The notes below the pieces were generated by a model that ran no database searches, was not told the DNA's origin, and worked only from the letters and a program-made list of their open reading frames with translations. From Sphingobacteriia bacterium (GTDB lineage Bacteria > Bacteroidota > Bacteroidia > Bacteroidales > TTA-H9): a stretch of DNA of 35,501 bases. The stretch spans positions 1 through 35,501 of the forward strand of contig JAJTBW010000019.1 in the NCBI GenBank assembly GCA_021286705.1. The letters run 5' to 3'. Below, piece by piece: positions 1 to 11,100 of this stretch. The translations under genes were made by a program, and so were the position numbers. Each line of letters starts with the position of its first letter. Within the stretch, counting starts at the first letter, position 1.

Positions 1-29
1 ATAAAAATGTATAAATTTTAATTTTTGAG

Positions 30-55
30 TGTAAACAACTTTTAGGACGATACAA
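30..55 (+). repeat. 26-bp conserved head motif, left copy
   Basis: This 26-base sequence begins TGTAAACAACTT and ends CGATACAA. Its exact reverse complement forms the last 26 bases of the window (35476-35501). No other copy was seen by eye. It is followed at once by a purine-rich tail (56-147). The identity of the two copies, set against diverged tails and unrelated flanks, marks it as the defined part of a repeat family. I do not recognise it as a known insertion-sequence end, and no transposase is encoded nearby. Confidence 0.85.
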
Positions 56-147
56 TAGGAACTATATAGGTAGAGGATAGGGAGAGGATTGAGAGAGAGA
101 GTTGAGAGAGAGTTGAAAGAGAAATGAGAGAAGCGGGGGAAGCAAGT
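56..147 (+). repeat. Purine-rich degenerate tandem tail, left copy
   Basis: About 90 bases that are nearly all A and G on the + strand, directly after the 26-bp head. The tract splits into irregular units of roughly 9-13 bases such as TAGAGGATAGG, GAGAGGATTG and three variants of GAGAGAGTTG. It resembles the right-end tail in composition and in strand relative to the head, but not in exact sequence. It is not a CRISPR array, because the units are too short and have no spacers. The inner boundary near 147 is gradual. Confidence 0.7.
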
Positions 148-715
148 GGTATGATCCTCCTCGTCTCTCTAATCAACCATGCTTTACTTATTTCATTGAA
201 TTTTACAATGTCGTCAAAATTCTATAAACATCTCTTAACCTAGTGCGATGCGATCAAGTTCATTTGATATGGGTAGCTGATATTGAAAACCAATCAATGA
301 TTTAATAGTAATGTTAGCTTTCTCCAATAGAAAAATGAGTTTTAAGATTCTTTATATTTACAAGAAAACAATATCATAATCAAATTTTCCTTAACTAACA
401 TCAAATCTATATTATATAAGATCATTAGATGCAGGTAGTTACTGATAAATAAATTAAAAGAGAAGCGAGGGAATATTAAGACAACAAAGTCATGAATTTA
501 ACTTAGTGATTATCCACCGAAAGAGAGTTCTTGATAAACATCAATATGATCAAATCTTCAGTAAGAATTTTTAGGTAATCGGGACAGTGCTTGTAAAGTG
601 AGATTCTCTTTACTCATTAACAGCAAGTTAAACAGTAAACAAAACTACCATTGAACCCTCGAAGTGAGGCTATTGTTAAAACTTCATTTTTATCCGATTT
701 TTTTTGGATTATTCA
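148..715. other. AT-rich region without a recognisable gene
   Basis: Between the purine-rich tail and the promoter at 717 there is AT-rich sequence with frequent stops in all frames. I found no protein family, tRNA or clear terminator hairpin in it. A TTG-initiated frame open from 651 is judged to be a false extension of the gene starting at 774. Confidence 0.6.
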
Positions 716-716
716 C

Positions 717-746
717 TTGGTAAAAGCCGTGAATTCCATATATTTG
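717..746 (+). promoter_or_regulatory. Bacteroidetes-type promoter for the YD-repeat-like gene
   Basis: TTG at 717-719 is followed after 19 bases by TATATTTG at 739-746, a full match to the Bacteroidetes -7 consensus TAnnTTTG with normal spacing. Transcription would start near 753, about 20 bases before the ATG at 774. The promoter lies inside the possible TTG-initiated extension, which is the main reason to reject that longer start. Confidence 0.65.
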
Positions 747-773
747 TCCTTATTGTCTTCCAAAAATCACCCA

Positions 774-1655
774 ATGAAATTGAATCTTAAGAAAAGAGCA
801 ATCTACCAAATCTCGCACAAGCTACAAGAACTTGATAATGAAGACCTATCTAACAAAACCATTATTTCTGAGACCCTATATTCTGAAGACGGAACGCCTA
901 TAGAGGAAATTGGTTACGACATTTATGGGAACATCGAGCAGAGAAGTATACTGCGGATTGAAAACGGACTTCGGTTACAGAGCACATTTGAGGACGTAGC
1001 GATGGAGACCAAAGAAGATCGTTTTTACGAATACAATGATCGACAACAGGTGATCAAAATGATTCATAGATTTGATGATGGATCGACGACTGAGACCATC
1101 TTCACCTATGACGATAAAGGTCAATTAATTCGAGAGGTTTTAGTAGATAATGACGAGGATTCTACCATTACGAAACAGTTCATTCGTGATTCAGATCAAA
1201 ACCTAAAGATCATCACCACTGATGAAAACGAGGAAGTAATAGCCGAAGAGATTTATGAATTCAATGAACAGCAGAACATAACCTCCCATATTGAAAACAG
1301 CGATGGGCAACAAAGTGAAAAAGCCTTGTTTTATGATGAAATGGGACGGGTTATAGTTGAGAAACAAGTTATTGATGGACGACTTGTTGCTAAGTTGTCA
1401 AAAGAATATACAGAAAACGGTTATTCAGAAAAGAGAGAAGACATACATGGAATATACCTCACTAATGTTGAACTTGACCAAAAAGGGCGTGAAATATTCA
1501 ATGAGCGAAAACTACTTAACGGAAAACTGTTAGACTCACAAAGACATGAATATGATGAAAACGACCGGATATGCAGCACAACAAGCATGAAATATGACCC
1601 ACAAACCGATACAATTGCATCATATTCGTTACTCTACAGCTACGAATACTACTAA
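774..1655 (+). CDS. YD-repeat-like (RHS-like) hypothetical protein
   Basis: A 293-residue protein beginning MKLNLKKRAIYQ, with no signal peptide. Its body is a run of loosely repeated 20-30-residue units of the YD/RHS type, seen as FYEYNDRQQVI, FTYDDKGQLI, LFYDEMGRVI, VELDQKGREI and HEYDENDRIC. Such repeats form beta-hairpins in RHS and wall-associated proteins. Here there is no RHS core, toxin tip or secretion signal, so a role cannot be assigned. A start at TTG 651 would add 41 residues, but a good promoter lies inside that extension, so ATG 774 is preferred. The gene stands alone, 81 bases before the DUF4907 gene. Composition is Asp/Glu-rich. Function unknown. Confidence 0.75.
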   Translation: MKLNLKKRAIYQISHKLQELDNEDLSNKTIISETLYSEDGTPIEEIGYDIYGNIEQRSILRIENGLRLQSTFEDVAMETKEDRFYEYNDRQQVIKMIHRFDDGSTTETIFTYDDKGQLIREVLVDNDEDSTITKQFIRDSDQNLKIITTDENEEVIAEEIYEFNEQQNITSHIENSDGQQSEKALFYDEMGRVIVEKQVIDGRLVAKLSKEYTENGYSEKREDIHGIYLTNVELDQKGREIFNERKLLNGKLLDSQRHEYDENDRICSTTSMKYDPQTDTIASYSLLYSYEYY

Positions 1656-1736
1656 GTAAAAGATACAACCTTAGGCTACTTTTGATTGTCTAAAAGTAAA
1701 TAAACCTCTTGTCAAAAATCTCCATGACAAATCGGA

Positions 1737-2162
1737 ATGCACAAAGCGCAAATTAGATATTCACTCATTTTAGGACTAATGTTTATCACATTGGTCTGTT
1801 TTCGTTTTGTAAAAGCGGAAGAGGTTAATATATTTGTTACGACTAAAGATTACAAGTTTCACGAGAACTACAATCAACCACAATCTGTCAAAGTATCTAA
1901 GAATACTAACAAAAAGAAAGGACACGACCAATTTCTGGTTAAATCAATCAAAACGGCTGGAGGCTGGGGTTATCAAATCATTAAAAACAATAAAGTGATG
2001 ATAAACCAACCTACAATACCAGTGATTGAAGGCAACAAGGCATTCTCAACCGAAAAAGATGCTTTGAAAGTTGCCGGTTTGGTCAAAGCTAATTTAGAAA
2101 AGGGACATTTCCCTCCAACAGTTAGCAAAAGCCAACTCGATAGTTTGAAAATAACCTATTGA
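1737..2162 (+). CDS. DUF4907 domain-containing exported protein
   Basis: A 141-residue protein with an N-terminal hydrophobic segment (about residues 9-27, ending VKAEE), consistent with export or membrane anchoring. The C-terminal half carries the pattern I associate with DUF4907: GGWGYQIIKNNKVMINQPTI, then GNKAFSTEKDALKVAGLV and GHFPPTVS. The family is confined largely to Bacteroidetes and has no known biochemical activity. The stop is followed after 30 bases by the start of the giant Kelch/T9SS protein on the same strand, so the two are probably co-transcribed. From memory, DUF4907 genes often sit beside Kelch-repeat genes, which would suggest a shared role at the cell envelope; that role is inference. 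Confidence 0.75.
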   Translation: MHKAQIRYSLILGLMFITLVCFRFVKAEEVNIFVTTKDYKFHENYNQPQSVKVSKNTNKKKGHDQFLVKSIKTAGGWGYQIIKNNKVMINQPTIPVIEGNKAFSTEKDALKVAGLVKANLEKGHFPPTVSKSQLDSLKITY

Positions 2163-2192
2163 TTATATTTCCAATCCACGAATGAGGAACTG

Positions 2193-5100
2193 ATGAAAAC
2201 TATTAAAAGTCATTTTTACCTGCTTCTTTCCCTCATACTCCTCAAGGGAAGTCTTCTATTTGGTCAGGACACCTGGCTATCTAAAACCTCACTAACAGGA
2301 GAATCACGACAAGGTGCAATAGCCTTTTCAATAAACGGAAAAGGGTACCTGGGACTAGGGTACAATGGATCGTATAAAAAAGATCTTTGGGAGTATGATC
2401 CCACGACTGAAACATGGACTCAAAAAGCTGACATTCCAGGTTCTGGAAGAAGTGAGGCAGTTATAATACCATTAGGCAACGATGCTCTTGTTGCTACCGG
2501 CTATAACGGTAACTTCCTAAAGGATGTATGGAGTTGGTCATCAACCACCAATACATGGTCACAGAAGAATGATTTTAACGGGTCTCAGAGACAAGGTGCT
2601 GTAGGTTTTACCCTTGCCGGAAACGGTTATATGGGTTTAGGATACAACGGGACCTTTCTTAACGACTTCTATCAGTACAACTCTGTAACCGACACCTGGG
2701 TAGCAAAATCAAATTATCCAGCCGGAGGAAGAGCTTTCTGCGCTGTTTTCACCACATTAACTCATGGTTATGTTGGATTAGGATATAATGCTGGATATCA
2801 AAGCCAGCTTTATGCGTATGATCCGGCAACAGATAGTTGGTCGCAAAAAAGCAACTTCCCCGGATCAGCCAGAGCATTTACTGTTAGCTATACCCTCAAT
2901 TATCAGGGCTGGGTTGGAACTGGCGACAATGGCGTATCTACCCTCAAAGACTTCTGGCTCTATAACCCCTCTTTTGATGCCTGGGTTCAAAAAGCTTCAC
3001 TCCCTGGAAATGCACGTAGACAAGCAGCAGCTTTTGTGATTGGAAATAATGCCTACGTGGTTTCTGGAAGTGCTGCTGGCCCAATCTATTTCAATGACTT
3101 ATGGCAATGGAATGGCGACTATTGCAATCTTAATATTCTTCCGGTTGTTCAGCACATTTCTTGCCCGACCTCAAACAACGGGTCTATCTCAATTACAGCA
3201 TCTTCTTCATACCCTCCTTATACATTCAATTGGAGCACAGGTAGTACCTCATCATCAATTTCTAATCTTTCTACAGGCACCTACACCGTTAACATCAAAG
3301 ATGCCGCAAACTGTACCTATCAGGGTTCCTGGCGTATTGACACCCCTACCCCTATCTCTTTCGGCGTTGACACCAACACGTGGGGTAATACACGTAAAAT
3401 CGGTGGTCAGGGTGCTGATGCTATCATTGCCTCTGTCTATGATGCATCGGGCAATCACTATGTCACTGGAACATTTTCCGGCTCCGCAACATTTGGTAGC
3501 AATACGCTCATCAGTAATGGAGGCACCGATGTCTTCCTTGCTGCTTACAACTCTAGCGGAGTAATTCAGTGGGTTAGACAAATTGGAGGTACAAATAACG
3601 ATGCTCCAACAGCTATCGCTATCAATAATGCAGGCGAGATTACTATCTCTGGCTATTTCACCGATTATGCTGTCTTTGGAACACTCCCAAAAAACAGCCA
3701 AGGTGGTGAGGATATCTTTATTGCAAGGTACTCTTCTCTTGGATCCCAAATGTGGGCAAGAACTGCCGGGGGTGCGCTAAATGACAGAGCAACCGGAATG
3801 TTCATTGACAATAATGACAACATCTATCTGACCGGAGCCTTTGAGGGAGCAGCTCAATTTGGAAACCAAACGCTGGTTGCCAACGGAGGAAAAGACATCT
3901 TTGTTGTCAAATGGAATAGTGCAGGTATTCCTGAATGGATAGCACAAGCTGGAACTTCGTCTACTGAAACCGGAACAGCCATAGTAGCCGATAACTCAGG
4001 TAACGTTTATGTCACAGGAACCATGCAGTCAAGCCTGACAATAGGCTCAACTACGCTCACAGGTGCTGGAGCAAACGATATTTTCCTAGCTGCCTATGAC
4101 AGATATGGTTCACCTATCTGGGCTAAAAATGCAGGTGGCGCGTTCGACGATTATCCTTCATCAATGATAATCAACAATAATCAATTGGTTATAACCGGAT
4201 GGTTTGGAAATACAGCCACCTTTGGAAGCCAAACTTTAACAAGTAATGGTGGATTAGATGTTTTTGCCTCAGCTTGGTCTCTAAACGGGACTCATGCCTG
4301 GGCAGTAAGAGCTGGAGGACTAGGAGATGATAAAGCTTATGCCATTAACTCTTTTACAAACCATGAGATGGTTTTTGTTGGATCGTTCTCTGGTTCAGCA
4401 ACCTTTGGTACAGAGACTCTAACCTCAAAAGGGGGTCTTGATCTTTTTGCATGTAGAATAGATAAATCAGGAAGTATTCTTAAAACCATTGCTCATGGTG
4501 GTGGTGGAAATGAAATCGCTTACACCGTTTCAACCAGCTCACCCTCTACTCTTCTTATCGGCGGTAGTTTCACACAATCGCTAAGTTTTGGATCAACTTT
4601 TTTAGTTTCATCGGGACAAACAGATGGTTTTTACTCTAAAACCAATATAGCCTCAAAATACATAGCACCCATTGTTAACAAAGTTACCTGCCCAGCAGGC
4701 AATGATGGATCTATCTTTACTAAAGTCACGGGAGGAACAAAACCCTATACATACTTATGGAACACCGGAGCAACTACTGATAGCCTTATTAATCTCTCTA
4801 CCGGTAATTACTCTTTACATATTACAGATGCCAATGGTTGCACAAAAGACACCACCTTTGTAATCAGCACCAAATATAACCTGCCGGTTGCTCCACTCGT
4901 AGCTTCAACTAACCGTGACTACTTCTGCGAAACAGATGCCGGTAACATTACGATTTCTGTAGCAGGTGGCTCTGGTGATACCCTTAAATGGTATTATGAC
5001 AATGCATGTACTCAATTAATGGGAAAAGGATCTCCTCTGACCATTCTCTCCCCTGACACAACCACCATCTACTACGCTCGCTGGGAAAATCCATGTGGTG

Positions 5101-8100
5101 TTTCATCGGCAATCGCATTGACTGTCCATGTTCTGATGTTACCTACACCAGCTATATCAATTAGTAATAGTAATCCTGATGCTTGTGCGGGTATAGGCAA
5201 TGTTACACTTACTGTGACAGGTGGCTCAGGCGATATTTTCAGATGGTATACCAATAGTTGTGGTGGCACCTATTTCTCAGAAGGAAACTCACTCTCAATA
5301 GGAACTCCTTTAACGACAACTGTACTATACGGCAGATGGGAAAGTAGCTGTGGAGTGTCTGAATGTAAACAGGTAATAGTGCATGTAAATGCTCTAGCTG
5401 AAAAACCAACCAGTATAACAGCAACTCAAACAGAAGTTTGCTTCGGATCAACTACCCCAATTACACTTACAGCACTTGGTGGGTCAGGGACTACACTCAA
5501 ATGGACAGCTGGCTCTTGCGGATCAACACCTATTTGGATTGGAAACCAAGCAATCATTACACCCCCTGCAACTACCACTAAATACTTTGCTTATTACGAA
5601 AACATATGTAATACAAGCCCCTGTGATTCAATCACAATCACAGTTAAGCCACTACCTGTAACACCTACAAGTGTAACAGCCAGTTCAACCTCGTTCTGTA
5701 AAGGAACACTAACTAACATCACATTGACGGCTGTAGGTGGCTCAGGCCAATCAGTAGTATGGTATACCGGCTTCTGTGGTAGTAATCAGATTATAGGACA
5801 AGGTAATCCTCTGACGATTGCTGCCCCAACAACCACTACCACTTATTTTGCGCAATGGACAAATAGCTGCGCTAATAGTAATTGTGCCAACGTTCAGGTT
5901 GTCGTTAAATCTAATCCAGTAGCCTCTTTCACCGGATTGGACGCCTACTATTGTGAAGGCGGTGCGGCGGACACACTACACGGTAACTTCACAACCAATA
6001 GCAGCTTTACAGGAACAGGAGGCGTAAGCACCACCGGAGGAGTTACAACATTTAATCCAGCCGGACTAACCAATGGTACCACCTATTCGGTTACTTACAC
6101 CTATACAGCACCAAATGGTTGCTCTGATGATACCACAATGACAACCTTTATCAGAGAAAAGCCATTTGTAGCTCTTCTAAGTCTAAATCCAACTTATTGC
6201 CTCAATAGTGACGATGATGATATAAATGGAAACATGGCTCCAATGGGGCTCATCACCGGCACAGGCGTCATTATGCCTGCTAACGGAGCAGCCAAATTCA
6301 GTCCAGCTACGGCTGGCGTAGGAACCTATCCTATTACCTATACCTATTCAGACTTTTATGGTTGTACCAACTCCGTATCTCAAAACACTACTGTTTACGA
6401 TTTACCTGTAGTATCATTTACTGGACTATCCAGCACCGTGTGTATTGACGCAGGCCCACAAGCCCTAATTGGCAACAATACTACCAATAGCTATTTTGCA
6501 GGACCAGGCATCAACAATGGAACTCCCGGACAAGCCACTTTTGATCCGCAGACAGCTGGCATAGGTGGCCCATACACGATTACTTACCAATACACCAATG
6601 GAAATAATTGTACAAATATTGCTGAACTCGAAGTCACAGTTGCACCAAAACCAGAGGTAGATTTCACAGGTTTAGAAGCATCATACTGTTTCAATTCTCC
6701 TGTTGATTACCTATATGGAAATCACGCGACAAACAGCACTTTCTTCGGTCCTGGTATTACATCTAATCCAAATGGAACAGCATCATTCAACCCGTCTGTT
6801 GCTGGACCCGGCACTCACACTATTGGATACACCTATACTAGTTCCGAAGGATGTGATGATTCAATAACCAAACAAGTTATTGTTTTCCCACCTACAAATC
6901 TCAGTATTTTAAATCTCGATGCCGACTACTGTGTCGATGCTAATCCAGCTGTTATTATAGGAAATAAGGCACCGTTTGGTACTTTCAGTGGGCCTGGCAT
7001 CCAACCTGGCGCAGCAGGTAATGCAACATTTACCCCTTCACAAGCTGGAGTGGGCGGTCCCTGGCCAATTGTCTATACATTCATATCTAATAATGGTTGC
7101 GTTAATAGAGATACGGCCTATACAACTGTTCATGCATTACCTCAAGTAACCATAGCAGGACTGCCAGCTCGTATTTGCGTCAACTCACCTGCTGTTACAG
7201 TAACCGGAACACCAACACCAGGAGGTACATTCTCAGGTCCTGGCATTACAAACACCACCCCCGGCTCAGCCACGTTTGACCCAGCTATTGCAGGAAGTGG
7301 TACTCATACCATTAAGTACAACTACACAGATAGTTTCAATTGCGAGAATGAAGCAACTGCAACTATCATCGTTAATGCCTTACCAATCCCGATTATTGAA
7401 GGGCTTGAAACCTCTTATTGCATTGACGCTCCTAACGACACACTCGTAGGAAACTACATGCCATTTGGTAACATTACCGGAACAGGAGTTGAGCCATTAT
7501 ACATTGGAATGGGAGTATTTAAGCCCTCTGTAGCAGGTGTTGGTGGCCCTTATGACATTACTTACAATGTCACAGATATGAATGGTTGCCAGGCTGATAC
7601 TGTGTTCAAGACAACTGTTTATGCATTACCCACAGTTACTATTACAGGGTTAGATGCCAACTATTGCATAGATGATACCCCTGTAACATTGACAGGATCA
7701 CCTGCCACAGGCGTCTTCACCGGTGCTGGAATTCAAGATAACGGCAATGGAACTGCAACATTTACGCCTCAGACAGCAGGTGCAGGAAACTTCACAATCA
7801 CCTATATTGCCTCAGATCCTAACTCCTGCTCAAACAGAACAACAGTACAAACCTCTGTAAAACCTCTTCCTGAGCCAGTCACTTCAGTGGCAGTGAGTAG
7901 AAACTTCTACTGTCCGGGGACAGTCACACAGTTAACATTCTCAGCTACTGGTGGAAGTGGAGATACCCTATTCTGGTATGCAAAAGCAGCTGGAGATTCG
8001 CTTGTTGGAAAGGGTGATCATATAGTAGTAACAGCTCCTAATGATAGCCTTTGGTATTATGCAAGATGGGAAAGTAATTGCGGTGTAGCCGATGCTGACT

Positions 8101-11100
8101 CAATACTTATTGTTGTTTTACCATTGCCCATAGTACCTGATTCAGCGTATGCTGATACAGCAAGTTTCTGTTACGGTACGATTACCTCAATCTCACTTCA
8201 TGCCGCTGGTGGCCGAGGTGACGTATTAAGGTGGTACAAGAATAGCTGTAATGGGCCAATCGTAGGACTAACTCCTGATATTACACTTGCGGCACCCACT
8301 GACTCAACATGGTACTATGCAAGATGGTTTAATGCTTGCGGTGTTTCAGATTGCGATTCAGTTTTAATTGCAGTACAACCACAGCCACTGCCTCCTGACA
8401 GCGTTGCAGTTGACACCAATTATTATTGTGCAACAACCATATCAAATATCACATTAGAAGCCTTTGGTGGAATTGGAGATACCATCCAATGGTTTACAGA
8501 TGGATGTGGACTCACTCCTCTGATGACTGGAAACCCCATAACCATTACAGCTCCTGATTCCACTACAACCTATTACCTCAGGTATAAAAACAAGTGTAAC
8601 GTCTCGTTATGCACATCATTTGAGGTTGTTGTAATTCCTCAACCTGTTAAACCTGATACATTGTTCTCAGATCAGAACGACTTCTGTACGGGACAAGTAG
8701 GGGCAATTCTTCTAACGGCTCAAGGTGGAGTTGGAAGCTCAGTCAGATGGTTTAAAGATTCATGTACCGGAGAAGATCTTGGCGTTGGAAATCCGTTACT
8801 GATTAATGCACCAACTGATTCTACATTCTACTTTGCTCGATGGGAAAATGCTTGCGGAGAAAGTGAATGTACACGAATGAGGGTGGATGTTTATCCTAAC
8901 CCGGGCACAATTGACACACTTGAGGCAAATCCCCCAGTAGCCTGCTCTTTGACTGGAACAGTTACCTTAACAGCTGTGGGTAATTTTACGCCTCTTGATA
9001 CCATCATCTGGTTCCAGGATTCATGCAATGGCACTGTTCTAGGCAAAACAAATCCTTTAACAATTAGCACTCCTGACTCAACAACCACCTATTATGCTGC
9101 TGTAGCCAACAGGTGTGATACAACCGCATGTTCTTCTGTAACCCTTCTAATAGACACGCCACTACCTCCGGTAAGTTTTGTGGCAGATACAAATGAATTC
9201 TGTAAAGGATTTACAGGTAATATTACTCTTTCAGCCAACGGTGGAAATGGAACATCAATAGAATGGTTCGCTCAAAGTTGTGGATCATCTATAATAGGAA
9301 CCACCCCGGTAATTACAATTGCAGCCCCTGACACATCAACATGGTATTTCGCTCGATACACCAATACTTGTGGCACTTCGGCATGCGATTCTACGCTTAT
9401 TACCGTAATCCCTAATCCGATAGCACCTGACACTATAGTTGTAGATTCCAATAATTATTGTGTGGGCACCGTTCAAACAGTAACTCTATCAATTGTAGGA
9501 GGCTATGGAGATACCCTCTCCTCATATGGAGAAACAGTAAGGTGGTATATCAACGGCTGCGATGGAATTGAAATCGGGACTGGCAAAACCCTTGAGATAC
9601 CTGCTCCAAATGTACCAACCCAATACTTTGCACGTTGGGAAAATCATTGTGGAGTTACCGAGTGTGCATCAGGAGAAATCTTTGTAAACACGCCTTTACC
9701 TCCGACAACAGCAGAAGTTGACACTACAGGGTATTGCCCGGGTAATGTTAAATACATCACGCTTTCCGCATCTGGAGGAAATGGAACTCTAATCCGCTGG
9801 TTCGAGGTAAGACCAACAGATACAATCCCTATTGGCAAGGAAAGTCCATTTACATTGTTTGCTCCTCAGGTAACCACAACATATCTAGTACGTAACGAAA
9901 ACATCTGTGGAGTCTCAGATTATGTTCCTGTAATCGTTAAGGTTAGTGAAGCCATCATGCCTGATTCAATTGGTACAGAAAGAAAATCATACTGTAACAT
10001 TGAAAACGGGAATATCATGCTCTGGGTAATTGGAGGAAATGGTGATACCGTTAAATGGTATGTCGATGGTTGCCGCGCAACACTGGTTGGAATAGGCGAC
10101 ACCTTGATTGCACCAATACCTCCTACAACAACAACCTATTATGCAAACTGGAATAGCTCTTGTGGTATAACAGCTTGCGTTGAGAGAGAAATTGTTATTA
10201 AAACGATGCCAACAGTTATAGTAGGACCTAATGACTCTATATGTGCCGACGAAACCTATACCTTTAAAAATGTTGTCTCTAATGATTGCATTTCTAGAGA
10301 ATGGACAACTTCGGGGGATGGAGTATTTGATGATCCGACGGATAAAAATCCGACTTACACACCTGGTGTAAATGACATCAAAAATGGGTTACCCATTTAT
10401 CTAAAATTAACATCTACTGGTGCTGCACCTTGTGGTTACGCTGTTGATAGCATGCAATTAACCTTGATGCCGTTACCAAATATCATAGTGACACAATCAG
10501 ACACATCTGTTTGTAGAGACTCACTGTTCACTTTGGTTGCATCAGGTGCCTCTGTTTACACATGGAATAATACCCCGACACTAGACACTCTCAATGGTCC
10601 AATTGTTAAAGGATATCCTACACTTACAGAGACTTTCGTAGTACGTGGCCGTTCTAACTTCGGATGTAGAGATACAGCTGCTGTCACCGTTAAAGTAGTA
10701 CCTCGTCCATTCGTAAATCTTGGAGAAGATCTATTTATCTTTACTTGCGAACCGATTACACTTGATGCTGGTATATCAACTGGCAATCAATTCTACATGT
10801 GGGATAACTACACACAATCCAGGAAACGTGAGGTAACCGAATCAGGAATCTATTACGTCACTGTTAGCAATGAAGGTTGCGCAGTCAGTGATACTATCGT
10901 AGTTAATATGTGTAACTCAGGTGTTCTCACAGCCCCTGATGCATTCACGCCTAATGGTGACGGCATCAACGATGTCTACAGGTTCATTTCTTCCGACCCA
11001 ACAATGAAATTCAATCTAACTATCTTCGATAGACATGGAATGGTAATCTATCAATCCGATGATATTAATGCTGGATGGGATGGTTATTCAAATGGCAAAG

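Noticed and set aside
3255-3749. A 164-codon - strand open frame inside the giant surface protein gene.
   Set aside because: It is a shadow of a repetitive, strongly supported + strand coding region; no promoter or start signal.
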